This document shows positions 24,953 through 34,221 of a stretch of 64,000 bases of DNA, in pieces. Origin of the DNA: Mycolicibacterium chitae (GTDB lineage Bacteria; Actinomycetota; Actinomycetes; Mycobacteriales; Mycobacteriaceae); contig NZ_LR134355.1 in the NCBI RefSeq assembly GCF_900637205.1, forward strand, positions 5,394,001 to 5,458,000, read 5' to 3'. A program made the translations under genes and the position numbers. Within the stretch, counting starts at the first letter, position 1. Every line of letters starts with the position of its first letter. Under the pieces are notes generated by a model. The model did no database searches. It saw only the letters and a program-made list of their open reading frames with translations, and was not told where the DNA came from.

Positions 24953-25804
24953 ATGGCGACGCGGCAGACGGCGGGTACCCGGGCCAAGGACAGTGACCGA
25001 AACGACACGTGCAAAGTCCTCGACAGCGCGCTGGCCGACGGTCAGCTCACCGGTGTGGAACACCGCCAGCGGGTGGCCGCGGCCACCAGTGCCACCACGC
25101 TGGGCGAGCTCGCGGCCCTGGTCGATGACCTGCAGAACGCCAACGCCCCGGTCCAGCTGCCGTCGTTGAACAAGTCGACGAACAAGCCGACCCGCAGCCG
25201 GGCCGTGTTGGCGGTGGTGGCCGCGGGCCTCGTCGTGCTGGGCATCGGGATCGGCTGGGGCTTCTCCGGATCGTCGGCTCCCGGCGGCCCGCTGGGCACG
25301 GCCGAAGACCCGGGCGCGCAACCCGACGGCGTCGCCCCGGTGGTGCTGACACCGCCGCGGCAGTTGCACTCGCTGGGCGGGCTGACCGGCCTGTTCGAGC
25401 AGATGAAGCAGAAGTTCGGCGACACCATGGGATATCGCGCGGTGATCTATCCCGACTACGCGTCGGTCAATCGGCCCGACCCCGGCGAACAGCGCCGCGA
25501 GTTCTCCTACTCCTACCGCGGCGGCTGGGACGACCCGTCGTCGTCCGCCAGGAGCGACTCGGCGCGGCTGGTGGACCTGGCCCGCTTCGACCACGAGGCG
25601 ATCGTCGGCATCCTGCGCGGCGCCCCGGAGACCCTGGGCATCAACCCCGAGGACGTCACCAACACCTATCTGATCATCGACCCATCGGGCGATCCGACGA
25701 CGCCGGAGGCCGTGGAGATCTCGGTGTACGTGTCCAGTGAGTTCGGCTCGGGCTACATCGAGCTGAATCCCGACGGCAGCCAGAAGCGCATCAACTATCC
25801 CTGA
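24953..25804 (+). CDS. DUF1707 membrane-anchored protein (Rv0048c-like)
   Basis: Protein of 283 aa. The N-terminal DUF1707 domain (about residues 14-62) ends in the LDDAL..G.L...E...R pattern (VLDSALADGQLTGVEHRQRV). A single transmembrane helix (AVLAVVAAGLVVLGIGIGWGF, about 84-104) and an extracellular domain of about 175 residues with no recognised fold follow. It is divergent from the DUF5318/ponA1 operon with a 104-bp gap. Family members are common in actinobacterial envelopes; role unknown. Confidence 0.85.
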   Translation: MATRQTAGTRAKDSDRNDTCKVLDSALADGQLTGVEHRQRVAAATSATTLGELAALVDDLQNANAPVQLPSLNKSTNKPTRSRAVLAVVAAGLVVLGIGIGWGFSGSSAPGGPLGTAEDPGAQPDGVAPVVLTPPRQLHSLGGLTGLFEQMKQKFGDTMGYRAVIYPDYASVNRPDPGEQRREFSYSYRGGWDDPSSSARSDSARLVDLARFDHEAIVGILRGAPETLGINPEDVTNTYLIIDPSGDPTTPEAVEISVYVSSEFGSGYIELNPDGSQKRINYP

Positions 25805-25820
25805 CCTGGGCATCTCTGGG

Positions 25821-25885
25821 GCGCGAAGGTGCGCAGACCCGGGATTCTCGCGGCGTGTCGGGCCGGGGGCGCGCACGTTCACGCT
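25821..25885 (+). repeat. 65-bp dispersed intergenic repeat, copy 1
   Basis: This sequence, containing GCGGCGTGTCGG and CCGGGGGCGCGCACG, recurs with about 85% identity at 36754-36818, also intergenic and in the same orientation. It lies between the DUF1707 gene and the PadR gene. Confidence 0.7.
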
Positions 25886-25917
25886 GGAGAGTTTTGGGGT
25901 AGGGGGTTGGCTGCGGA

Positions 25918-25934
25918 TATATCGGCGCGATACA
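25918..25934. promoter_or_regulatory. candidate PadR operator
   Basis: TATATCG-GCG-CGATACA is a near-perfect dyad (one mismatch per arm) about 70 bp upstream of the padR-like gene. PadR proteins commonly bind AT-rich dyads in their own promoters; assignment is inference. Confidence 0.45.
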
Positions 25935-26003
25935 GTTTCGCGAGGTGTCGATCCGCCGTAACGGCGGGACGTATTGACGAACGCGCAGGGGGAGGTGATC
26001 CGG

Positions 26004-26546
26004 GTGCTCGAACTGGCCATTCTGGGCTTGCTGCTCGAATCGCCGATGCACGGCTACGAACTGCGCAAACGGTTGACCGGTCTCCTCGGCGCCTTCCGCG
26101 CCTTCTCCTACGGCTCGCTGTACCCCGCGCTGCGGCGCATGCAGGCCGACGGCCTGATCGTCGAGGACGCGGCCCCCGAAGGCACCACCAAGCTGCGGCG
26201 CGCCCGACGCGTCTACCAGCTGAGCGACGCGGGCCGGCAGCGCTTCACCGAGCTGGTCGCCGACACCGGGCCGCAGAACTACACCGACGACGGCTTCGGT
26301 GTGCATCTGGCGTTCTTCAACCGCACCCCGGCCGAGGCCCGGATGCGGATCCTGGAAGGCCGCCGCCGCCAGGTGGAGGAACGGCGCGAGGGACTGCGCG
26401 AGGCGATCGCGCGGGCCAGCAATTCGTTCGACCGCTACACCAAACAACTGCACCAGCTGGGGCTCGAGTCCAGCGAGCGCGAGGTCAAGTGGCTCAACGA
26501 CCTCATCGCCGCCGAACGCAGTCAGCCCAGCACCGACCAACCCTGA
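26004..26546 (+). CDS. PadR-family transcriptional regulator (Rv0047c-like)
   Basis: Regulator of about 180 aa. The N-terminal winged helix (VLELAILGLLLESPMHGYEL through YPALRRMQADGLI) is typical PadR. The C-terminal coiled helix (ARMRILEGRRRQVEERREGL onward) is the Vir-C-type dimerisation part. GTG 26004 is preferred over TTG 25974 because GGAGGTGAT lies at 25991-25999 and the conserved protein begins with VLELAI. It lies 62 bp upstream of ino1, as in M. tuberculosis, so it may regulate inositol synthesis. That link is inferred from position only. Confidence 0.9.
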   Translation: MLELAILGLLLESPMHGYELRKRLTGLLGAFRAFSYGSLYPALRRMQADGLIVEDAAPEGTTKLRRARRVYQLSDAGRQRFTELVADTGPQNYTDDGFGVHLAFFNRTPAEARMRILEGRRRQVEERREGLREAIARASNSFDRYTKQLHQLGLESSEREVKWLNDLIAAERSQPSTDQP

Positions 26547-26608
26547 CCACAGCCCTGACCTGAAGAGCAGCACCGAACTACGGCAGTACCGGATTAAGGA
26601 GAACACTC

Positions 26609-27724
26609 ATGAGTGAGAACAACGCGACTGCGGCGTCGAATGCGTCCCAGGATGTGCGGGTCGCCATCGTCGGCGTGGGGAACTGCGCGTCCTCGCTTGT
26701 GCAGGGCGTGCAGTACTACCAGGACGCCGACGAGAACGGCACCGTTCCCGGCCTGATGCACGTCAAGTTCGGGCCTTACCACGTGCGCGACGTGAAGTTC
26801 GTCGCCGCGTTCGACGTCGACGCCAAGAAGGTGGGCTTCGACCTGTCCGAGGCGATCTTCGCCTCCGAGAACAACACCATCAAGATCGCCGACGTGCCGC
26901 CCACCGACGTCGTCGTGCAGCGCGGCCCGACCCTCGACGGCATCGGCAAGTACTACGCCGACACCATCGAGGTCTCCGACGCCGAGCCCGTCGACGTCGT
27001 CAAGGCCCTCAAGGACGCCAAGGTCGACGTGCTGGTCTCCTACCTGCCGGTGGGCTCCGACGACGCCGACAAGTTCTACGCGCAGTGCGCCATCGACGCG
27101 AACGTGGCCTTCGTCAACGCGCTGCCGGTGTTCATCGCCTCCGACCCGGAGTGGGCCAAGAAGTTCGAGGACGCCGGCGTGCCGATCGTCGGCGACGACA
27201 TCAAGAGCCAGGTCGGCGCCACCATCACCCACCGCGTGATGGCCAAGCTGTTCGAGGACCGCGGCGTGACGCTGGACCGCACCTACCAGCTCAACGTCGG
27301 CGGCAACATGGACTTCAAGAACATGCTCGAGCGCGACCGCCTCGAGTCCAAGAAGGTCTCCAAGACCCAGGCCGTCACCTCCAACCTGACCGGCTCGCTG
27401 GCCGGCAAGGTCGAGGACAAGAACGTCCACATCGGCCCGTCCGACCACGTCGCGTGGCTCGATGACCGCAAGTGGGCCTACGTGCGCCTGGAGGGCCGCG
27501 CCTTCGGCGACGCCCCGCTGAACCTGGAGTACAAGCTCGAGGTGTGGGACTCGCCGAACTCGGCGGGCATCATCATCGACGCGGTGCGCGCGGCCAAGAT
27601 CGCCAAGGACCGCGGCATCGGCGGCCCGATCATCCCGGCCTCGGCCTACCTGATGAAGAGCCCGCCCAAGCAGCTGGCCGACGACGTCGCTCGCGAGCAG
27701 CTCGAGCAGTTCATCACCGGCTGA
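26609..27724 (+). CDS. ino1: myo-inositol-1-phosphate synthase
   Basis: Converts glucose 6-phosphate to inositol 1-phosphate (NAD-dependent), the first step to phosphatidylinositol, PIMs, lipoarabinomannan and mycothiol. It has 371 aa, close to the mycobacterial Ino1 length. Seen: nucleotide-binding VAIVGVGNCASSLVQG, NPVNP-like core replaced by the actinobacterial form, GDDIKSQVGAT, and LNVGGNMDFKNM. An AAGGAG ribosome binding site precedes ATG 26609. A strong hairpin terminator follows. Confidence 0.97.
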   Translation: MSENNATAASNASQDVRVAIVGVGNCASSLVQGVQYYQDADENGTVPGLMHVKFGPYHVRDVKFVAAFDVDAKKVGFDLSEAIFASENNTIKIADVPPTDVVVQRGPTLDGIGKYYADTIEVSDAEPVDVVKALKDAKVDVLVSYLPVGSDDADKFYAQCAIDANVAFVNALPVFIASDPEWAKKFEDAGVPIVGDDIKSQVGATITHRVMAKLFEDRGVTLDRTYQLNVGGNMDFKNMLERDRLESKKVSKTQAVTSNLTGSLAGKVEDKNVHIGPSDHVAWLDDRKWAYVRLEGRAFGDAPLNLEYKLEVWDSPNSAGIIIDAVRAAKIAKDRGIGGPIIPASAYLMKSPPKQLADDVAREQLEQFITG

Positions 27725-27736
27725 TTCCCGTTTTCC

Positions 27737-27780
27737 CAAGACTGCGCCCCCGCACCGGAAGTGCGGTGGGCGCAGTCTTG
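27737..27780 (+). terminator. ino1 terminator hairpin
   Basis: CAAGACTGCGCCC pairs with GGGCGCAGTCTTG, extended by an inner CGCAC/GTGCG, forming a long stem 12 bp after the ino1 stop. Confidence 0.85.
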
Positions 27781-27807
27781 TCATCGGGCACGGGTTATAA
27801 AGGCCTG

Positions 27808-28692
27808 ATGATCTCCGACGACGAACTGCTCGAGCTCGACGAGTTCGGCCTGCTGCCCGAGAACGCCGAGCAGGCCGGGGTCCCCGACATCCCGCCCGTG
27901 GAGCGCATCGATACCGGGCCGATCAGTTCCCTGCGGTTCGGCACCGCCGACCCGCGCGTGCTGTTCCTGCACGGCGGCGGCCAGAACGCCCACACCTGGG
28001 ACACCGTGATCCTGGGCCTGGGCCTGCCCGCGGTGGCCGTCGACCTGCCCGGCCACGGCCGCTCGTCGTGGCGCGAGGACGGCGACTACGGCCCGAAGCT
28101 CAACGCCGAGACCCTGCGCCCAGTGCTGCGCGAGCTGGCCGCCGACGTCGACCTGGTGGTCGGCATGTCGCTGGGCGGGCTGACCGCGCTGCGCGTGGCA
28201 GCCACCGAACCCGCGCTGGTCCCGCAGCTGGTGCTGGTCGACGTGACGCCGTCGGCGCCGGAGCGCCACGAGCAGATGACCAAGGCCCAGCAGGGCGCCG
28301 TGGCACTGGTGCGCGGTGAGCGCACCTTCCCCGATTTCGCGGCCATGCTCGACGCCGCGGTGGCGGCCTCGCCGCATCGGGATCGGAACTCGTTGCGGCG
28401 CGGCGTTTTCCACAACTCCAAGCGCCTCGACGACGGCAGTTGGACCTGGCGCTACGATTCGTTCCGCAAGGGCGACGGGTTCGAGGGCCTCTGGGACGAC
28501 GTCCCGGCCATCACCATGCCCACCACCTTGGTCCGCGGCGCCAACTCGTTCTTCGTCAACGACGAGGACGCCGAGTCGTTCGCCAAGGGCGCCCCCGGAT
28601 TCCGCGACACCATCGTGGTCCCGGACGCCGGCCACTCGGTGCAGGGCGATCAGCCGCTGCGGCTCGTGGAGATCCTGCGCGGGCTGCTCTGA
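27808..28692 (+). CDS. alpha/beta hydrolase (Rv0045c-like esterase)
   Basis: Hydrolase of 294 aa in the position of M. tuberculosis Rv0045c, an esterase. Seen: oxyanion-side HGGGQNAHTWD, strand-loop VDLPGHGRSS, nucleophile elbow GMSLGG (Ser), a later Asp region (RGANSFFVNDED), and the catalytic His in PDAGHSVQGD. The ATG at 27808 opens the conserved protein; an upstream reading frame is only the antisense/shadow of ino1. Natural substrate unknown. Confidence 0.9.
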   Translation: MISDDELLELDEFGLLPENAEQAGVPDIPPVERIDTGPISSLRFGTADPRVLFLHGGGQNAHTWDTVILGLGLPAVAVDLPGHGRSSWREDGDYGPKLNAETLRPVLRELAADVDLVVGMSLGGLTALRVAATEPALVPQLVLVDVTPSAPERHEQMTKAQQGAVALVRGERTFPDFAAMLDAAVAASPHRDRNSLRRGVFHNSKRLDDGSWTWRYDSFRKGDGFEGLWDDVPAITMPTTLVRGANSFFVNDEDAESFAKGAPGFRDTIVVPDAGHSVQGDQPLRLVEILRGLL

Positions 28693-28786
28693 GCACGGTT
28701 CGGCTGTTGTTCACCTTCTGATCGGCAAGTGCTCGCTCGGCTGCCGTAGCTTTCCCCGGGTCCCTTCACAGCCCCGGAAGGAAGCC

Positions 28787-30853
28787 ATGGCGCTCGTGCC
28801 GTTGAACCTGTTCGTGAACCACCGCGGCAAGTCCAGCCGCCAGCGCGTCACCTGCCGCTACAAGTGCGGCGACGCCTGCGCGCATCCGGCGCCGAACACC
28901 AGCCCCAACGAGTACTTCGGCGACGTTGTGCGCCAGGCGGTTTCGCGACGCTCGGTGCTGCAGGCCACCGGGGTGACGGTGCTGGCGGTGGGTGCCGGAT
29001 CGGCGCTGGCCGCCTGCGGCCGCGACGACCGGACCGCCCCCGTCGCCGACGTCGCCCACACCGAACCCGCCCCCGGGATGAACTTCACCGCGGTGGCCCC
29101 CAATACCGAGGACGCCGTCGTGATCCCCGACGGCTACCGACAGTCGGTGGTGATCGGCTGGGGCGACCCGGTGCTGCCCGAGGCCCCGCCGTTCGACGTC
29201 AACGTCCAGACCGCGGCCGCCCAACGCCGGCAGTTCGGCTTCAACAACGACTTCGCCGGGTTGCTGCCCATCGACGGCACCGAAGACCGGTACCTGCTGG
29301 TCGTCAGCCACGAGTACACCACCGAGCAGTTCATGCACCCCGGCTACGACCCGGAGGCACCCACCCGCGAACAGTTCGAGATCGGCCTTGCCGCCCACGG
29401 GCTTTCGGTGGTCGAGGTGCGACGCACACCCGAGGGCCTCGAGCCGGTGCCGGGCCGCTACAACCGACGCATCACCGGCGACACGCCGTTCACCCTGGTC
29501 GGGCCGGCCGCGGGCAGCGACCTGGTCAAGACCACGGCCGACCCGACCGGACGCGCGGTGGTCGGCACGTTCAACAACTGCGCCGGCGGTCTGACGCCCT
29601 GGGGCACAGTGCTTTCCGCCGAGGAGAACTTCCACGGCTACTTCGGCGCCGCGGAGGGCGCCGAGGCCGGCTCCCCGATCCAGGCCGACCGGCTGGCCCG
29701 CTACGGCGTGAAGCTCGAGCCCTCCGAGCGGCGCTGGGAGACCTTCGACCCGCGGTTCGATCCGACCAAGGAGCCCAACGAGATCAACCGCTACGGCTAC
29801 ATTCTCGAGATCAACCCGTGGGACCCCTCCTCCACCCCGGTCAAGCATTCCGCGCTGGGCCGGTTCAAGCACGAGGCCGCCACCATCCACGTCACCGACG
29901 ACGGCACCGTCGTCGCCTACTCCGGCGACGACGAACGCTTCGACTACATGTACAAGTTCGTCTCGACCAAGAAGATCCGGCCCGGCAAGGATCCGGCGGC
30001 GCTGGCGCACAACATGACCGTGCTCGACGAGGGCACGCTGTATGTGGCCAAGCTCGGCAGCGACATCCCCGCCGGTGAGATCGACGGGTCCGGTCGGCTG
30101 CCGTCGGCCGGGGCGTTCACCGGCACCGGAACCTGGCTGCCGTTGCTGCGCACCGAGGCCGGCGGCCGCGCCGAATCGCTGGTGCCGGGCATCGCCGCCG
30201 ACGAGGTCGCGGTGTTCACCCGGTTCGCCGCCGACAAGGCCGGCGCCACCAAGATGGACCGTCCCGAGGACTTCGAGACCAATCCCGTGACGGGCAAGGT
30301 CTACCTGGCGCTGACCAACAACGACGAGCGCGGCCTCGACGGCGAACCCGGCCCCGATGCCGCCAACCCGCGCACCGACAACAAGAACGGTCAGGTCCTC
30401 GAGATCGTCGACGACCACGCCGGCACCGCGTTCACCTGGGAGTTGCTGCTGGTCTGCGGCGACCCGGCCGCGGCCGACACCTACTACGGCGGCTTCGACA
30501 AGAGCCAGGTCAGTCCCATCTCCTGCCCGGACAACCTGGCCTTCGACAGCCACGGCAACCTGTGGATCTCGACCGACGGCAACGCGCTGGACGGCAACGA
30601 CGGACTGTTCGCCGTCGCGCTGGAGGGCCCGCGCCGCGGCGAGACCCGGCAGTTCCTGACGGTCCCGGTCGGCGCCGAGACGTGCGGGCCCATCGTCACC
30701 GACGATCTGGTGGTGGTGTGTGTGCAGCACCCCGGCGAGAGCGACGACCACAGCCTGGCCGACCCGTTGTCGCACTGGCCCGACGGCGGCGACGCCGTGG
30801 CACGGCCGGCCGTGGTCGTGGTCTGGCGTGACGAAGGTCCCATCGGGGCCTGA
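28787..30853 (+). CDS. PhoX-family (DUF839) phosphatase-like protein, Tat-exported
   Basis: Secreted PhoX-like protein of 688 aa. PhoX enzymes are Ca/Fe-dependent alkaline phosphatases outside the PhoA family. ATG 28787 has GGAAGGAAG upstream. About 50 N-terminal residues including CRYKCGDAC precede a twin-arginine signal (VSRRSVLQATG, hydrophobic run to ALAACG). The AAC could also be a lipobox. Domain signatures: NNDFAGLLPIDG, SHEYT, NNCAGGLTPWGTVLSAEENF, HEAATIHVTDDGTVVAYSGDD, and PDNLAFDSHGNLWISTDG. Likely role: phosphate scavenging in the envelope, though not all DUF839 proteins have been shown to be phosphatases. Confidence 0.9.
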   Translation: MALVPLNLFVNHRGKSSRQRVTCRYKCGDACAHPAPNTSPNEYFGDVVRQAVSRRSVLQATGVTVLAVGAGSALAACGRDDRTAPVADVAHTEPAPGMNFTAVAPNTEDAVVIPDGYRQSVVIGWGDPVLPEAPPFDVNVQTAAAQRRQFGFNNDFAGLLPIDGTEDRYLLVVSHEYTTEQFMHPGYDPEAPTREQFEIGLAAHGLSVVEVRRTPEGLEPVPGRYNRRITGDTPFTLVGPAAGSDLVKTTADPTGRAVVGTFNNCAGGLTPWGTVLSAEENFHGYFGAAEGAEAGSPIQADRLARYGVKLEPSERRWETFDPRFDPTKEPNEINRYGYILEINPWDPSSTPVKHSALGRFKHEAATIHVTDDGTVVAYSGDDERFDYMYKFVSTKKIRPGKDPAALAHNMTVLDEGTLYVAKLGSDIPAGEIDGSGRLPSAGAFTGTGTWLPLLRTEAGGRAESLVPGIAADEVAVFTRFAADKAGATKMDRPEDFETNPVTGKVYLALTNNDERGLDGEPGPDAANPRTDNKNGQVLEIVDDHAGTAFTWELLLVCGDPAAADTYYGGFDKSQVSPISCPDNLAFDSHGNLWISTDGNALDGNDGLFAVALEGPRRGETRQFLTVPVGAETCGPIVTDDLVVVCVQHPGESDDHSLADPLSHWPDGGDAVARPAVVVVWRDEGPIGA

Positions 30854-30942
30854 AAGGTAGCCGCCTGCTATCGGTCTCCGATCGCTACCGTGGGTGCGTG
30901 TTTTGCCCATCTGCGCCCACCGCCCCGCGCTGAGCGTTCGCG

Positions 30943-31608
30943 ATGCCGAAAAACTACGGGATCAAGGAAAAGGATCAAGTGGTCGCCCACGTGGTGAACC
31001 TGATCCTGACCGGGAAGCTCCGCACCGGCGATCGCATAGACCGCAACGAGATCGCGGAGACCTTGGGCCTGAGCCGAGTTCCGGTCCAGGAGGCCGTGGT
31101 TCAGCTCGAACACGACGGCATCCTGACGACCCGCTACCACCGCGGTGCCTTCGTCGAACGCTTCGACGAGGACACCATCTTCGAGCATCACGAGCTGTAC
31201 GGGATGCTCAACGGGATGGCCGCCGCGCGCGCCGCCGCCCACCCGAATCCACCGCTGCTGGAACGCCTCGAGTCGCTCGTGCGGCAGCTGCGGCTGCTCG
31301 GTGAGACCCGCTCGTTCCAGGAGTTGGGCCACGAATACCGCACCGCGATCAACGAGGACTACGCCGGGCCGCGGCTGCGGGCGTTGATCCGCGCCACGCA
31401 GAACTTCATCCCGCGCAGCCTGTGGAGCGCCTACGACTCGCGGCGCGCCGAACTGGTGGCGTACTACGAGGCCGAGACCGAGGCGATCCGGCGCGGCAAC
31501 CCCGAGGGCGCCCGCGCCGCCAACATCGGCGTGTCGTCGGCGATGGCCCAGATCATGGTCGCCGAACTGCGCCGACGCGGCGTTCTGGGCGACTTGCGCT
31601 CACACTGA
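30943..31608 (+). CDS. GntR-family regulator (FCD type, Rv0043c-like)
   Basis: GntR regulator of 221 aa: winged-helix N-terminus (RNEIAETLGLSRVPVQEAV, residues about 34-52) and an all-helical FCD effector domain (HHELYGMLNGMAAARAAAHP through NFIPRSLW). It lies between the PhoX gene and an amino-acid ABC operon on the same strand, 39 bp before the latter, so it may regulate it. Ligand unknown. It corresponds in position to M. tuberculosis Rv0043c. Confidence 0.9.
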   Translation: MPKNYGIKEKDQVVAHVVNLILTGKLRTGDRIDRNEIAETLGLSRVPVQEAVVQLEHDGILTTRYHRGAFVERFDEDTIFEHHELYGMLNGMAAARAAAHPNPPLLERLESLVRQLRLLGETRSFQELGHEYRTAINEDYAGPRLRALIRATQNFIPRSLWSAYDSRRAELVAYYEAETEAIRRGNPEGARAANIGVSSAMAQIMVAELRRRGVLGDLRSH

Positions 31609-31647
31609 ACAGAAGCAGCCGACCGCCGAGCGGGCTAGTTTCGACCA

Positions 31648-33426
31648 ATGAGATCTTCCGCCCGCCGACTTCCGGCGCTGTTGATCGTGGCGCTGCTCGG
31701 GCTGGGGCTGATCCTGGCCCCGCCCGCCGCCGCCGATCAGTGCGCCCCGCCCGGCATCGACAGCGCCAGCGCGTTACCGACGAACCTGGCCGCCGCGGCC
31801 CAGGGCCCTGAACAGGACCGCTACACCACCGCGACGACGGCCCCGCTGGACTCGATCGACGTCGCCGCCCTCGGCCTGGGCACAGCGGGCACCCTGACCG
31901 TGGGCACGCTCTCCGATGCGCCGCCGAGCATCTGCATCAACGCCGCCGGCCAGTTCACCGGGTTCGACAACGAAGTGCTGCGCGCCATCGCCGAGAAGCT
32001 GGGGCTGCGGGTGAACTTCGTGGGCACCGACTTCTCCGGGCTGCTGGCGCAGGTGGCCTCCCGCCGGTTCGACGTCGGGTCGTCCTCGATCACCACCACC
32101 GAACCGCGCCGGCGCACCGTCGGCTTCACCAACGGCTATGACTTCGGCTACTTCTCGCTGGTGGTGCCCAGCGGTTCGCCGATCACCAGCTTCTCCCAAC
32201 TCGGGCCGGGCCAGCGCATCGGCGTGGTGCAGGGCACCGTCCAGGAGTCCTACGTGGTGGACACCCTCGGGCTGGACCCGGTGAAGTACCCGGACTACAA
32301 CACCGTCTACGCCAGCCTGAAGACCCGCCAGCTCGACGCGTGGGTGGCGCCGTCGCAGCAGGCCGTCGGCACCGTGCAGCCCGGCGATCCCGCCGAGATC
32401 ATCGAAAACACGTTCAGCCTGGACAATTTCGTGGCCTACGCGGTGGCGCAGGAGAATCAGCCGCTGATCGACGCGCTGAACTCGGGCCTGGACGCCGTGA
32501 TCGCCGACGGCACCTGGGCGCGGCTGTATTCGGAGTGGGTCCCGCGGGCGCTGCCGCCGGGCTGGAAGCCCGGGTCGAAGGCCGCCCCCGAGCCGCAACT
32601 GCCCGACTTCGCCGCGCTCGCCGAGGCACAGGAACCCGAACGCGCCGAGGGCGCGGCGCCGAAATCCGTGCTGGCGCAGCTCGGTACGGCGTTCTTCAGC
32701 TGGGACCTGTACAAGCAGGCCATCCCGGACCTGTTCAAGACCGGTCTGCCCAACACGCTGATCCTGACCTTCTGGGCCGCGGTGATCGGGCTGGTGCTCG
32801 GCATGGTCCTGGCCGTCGCGGGGATCTCACGCTCGCGCTGGCTGCGCTGGCCCGCCCGGGTGTACACCGACATCTTCCGCGGGCTGCCCGAGGTGGTGAT
32901 CATCCTGATCATCGGCCTGGGCTTCGGTCCGGTGGTCGGCGGCCTCACCGGAAACAACCCGTACCCGTTGGGAATTGCGGCCCTGGGGCTGATGGCCGCG
33001 GCCTACGTCGGGGAGATCCTGCGCTCCGGCATCCAGAGCGTGGAGGCCGGCCAACTCGAGGCATCCCGCGCGCTGGGCTTCAGCTACTCGTCGTCGATGA
33101 AGCTGGTGGTGGTCCCGCAGGGCGTGCGACGGGTGCTGCCCGCGCTGGTCAACCAGTTCATCTCGCTGCTCAAGGCGTCCTCGCTGGTGTACTTCCTGGG
33201 CCTGGTGGCCAGCCAGCGCGAACTGTTCCAGGTGGGCCGAGATCTCAACGCGCAGACCGGGAACCTCTCCCCGCTGGTGGCCGCCGGGTTGTTCTACCTG
33301 GCGCTGACCATCCCGCTGACGCACCTGGTCAACTACATCGACGCCCGGCTGCGTCGCGGGCGCACCACCTCGGCCGAGGACCCGTTGGATCCGGCGAACC
33401 CGGCGACCACTCAGGAGATGATCTGA
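31648..33426 (+). CDS. polar amino-acid ABC transporter: fused substrate-binding protein and permease
   Basis: Single polypeptide of 592 aa. A Sec signal (residues 1-32) and a Bac_3 solute-binding domain (about 85-300; TLTVGTLSDAPPSICIN, GFDNEVLRAIAEKLGL, SSITTTEPRR) come first. After a linker, a HisM/GlnP-type permease with about five transmembrane helices (about 365-575) has the EAA loop EASRALGFSYSSSMKL. The binding domain is thus tethered outside the membrane at the transporter's own N-terminus. The stop overlaps the ATPase start by one base. The ligand is probably a polar amino acid such as glutamine or glutamate, not resolvable here. Confidence 0.92.
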   Translation: MRSSARRLPALLIVALLGLGLILAPPAAADQCAPPGIDSASALPTNLAAAAQGPEQDRYTTATTAPLDSIDVAALGLGTAGTLTVGTLSDAPPSICINAAGQFTGFDNEVLRAIAEKLGLRVNFVGTDFSGLLAQVASRRFDVGSSSITTTEPRRRTVGFTNGYDFGYFSLVVPSGSPITSFSQLGPGQRIGVVQGTVQESYVVDTLGLDPVKYPDYNTVYASLKTRQLDAWVAPSQQAVGTVQPGDPAEIIENTFSLDNFVAYAVAQENQPLIDALNSGLDAVIADGTWARLYSEWVPRALPPGWKPGSKAAPEPQLPDFAALAEAQEPERAEGAAPKSVLAQLGTAFFSWDLYKQAIPDLFKTGLPNTLILTFWAAVIGLVLGMVLAVAGISRSRWLRWPARVYTDIFRGLPEVVIILIIGLGFGPVVGGLTGNNPYPLGIAALGLMAAAYVGEILRSGIQSVEAGQLEASRALGFSYSSSMKLVVVPQGVRRVLPALVNQFISLLKASSLVYFLGLVASQRELFQVGRDLNAQTGNLSPLVAAGLFYLALTIPLTHLVNYIDARLRRGRTTSAEDPLDPANPATTQEMI

Positions 33427-34160
33427 TGGCGATCGAGGCAGTCTCACTGGCGGGCAAGGACATTCACCTAGCCTTCGGACCGACCAAGGTGCTGCGCGGC
33501 GTCGACATCGACGTGCCGGCGGGCAGCACCGCCGCGGTGATCGGGCCGTCGGGCTCGGGCAAGTCCACCCTGCTGCGCACGTTGAACCGGCTCTACGAAC
33601 CCGACAGCGGCGACATCCTGCTCGACGGGCGCTCGGTGCTCCAGGACGACCCGGATCGGCTGCGGCAACGCATCGGCATGGTGTTCCAGCAGTTCAACCT
33701 GTTCCCGCACCGCAGCGTGCTGGACAACGTCAGCCTGGCCCCGCGCAAGCTCAAGGGCCTGTCGGCCGAGGCCGCCAAGGATCTGGCGCTGGGCCAGCTG
33801 GAACGAGTGGGGCTGCGGCACAAGGCCGATGTGCGGCCGGGCACCCTGTCGGGCGGCCAACAGCAGCGGGTGGCGATCGCCCGGGCGCTGGCGATGTCGC
33901 CGCAGGTGATGTTCTTCGACGAGGCCACCTCGGCGCTGGACCCCGAACTGGTCAAGGGCATCCTCGCGTTGATCGCCGAACTCGGTGCCGACGGGATGAC
34001 CATGGTGGTGGTGACCCACGAGATGGGGTTTGCCCGATCGGCCGCCGACGCGGTGGTGTTCATGGACCACGGCACGGTGGTCGAGGCCGGCCCCCCGGAG
34101 CGGATCTTCGAGGCCGCCGAGACCGACCGGCTCCAGCGGTTCCTCTCCCAGGTGCTGTGA
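33426..34160 (+). CDS. amino-acid ABC transporter ATP-binding protein (GlnQ-type)
   Basis: ATPase of 244 aa that powers the fused permease. Seen: Walker A GPSGSGKST, Q-loop VFQQFNLFPH, signature LSGGQQQR, Walker B VMFFDEATSALD, and switch His in VVVTHEMGF. The ATG at 33426 overlaps the permease TGA. GlnQ/HisP-type spacing throughout. Confidence 0.96.
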   Translation: MAIEAVSLAGKDIHLAFGPTKVLRGVDIDVPAGSTAAVIGPSGSGKSTLLRTLNRLYEPDSGDILLDGRSVLQDDPDRLRQRIGMVFQQFNLFPHRSVLDNVSLAPRKLKGLSAEAAKDLALGQLERVGLRHKADVRPGTLSGGQQQRVAIARALAMSPQVMFFDEATSALDPELVKGILALIAELGADGMTMVVVTHEMGFARSAADAVVFMDHGTVVEAGPPERIFEAAETDRLQRFLSQVL

Positions 34161-34221
34161 ACCCCCGCATTTCGACGGAGGTGAAGTCCTGACAGTCTCG
34201 GACAGGTTAGACTAGCGAACT

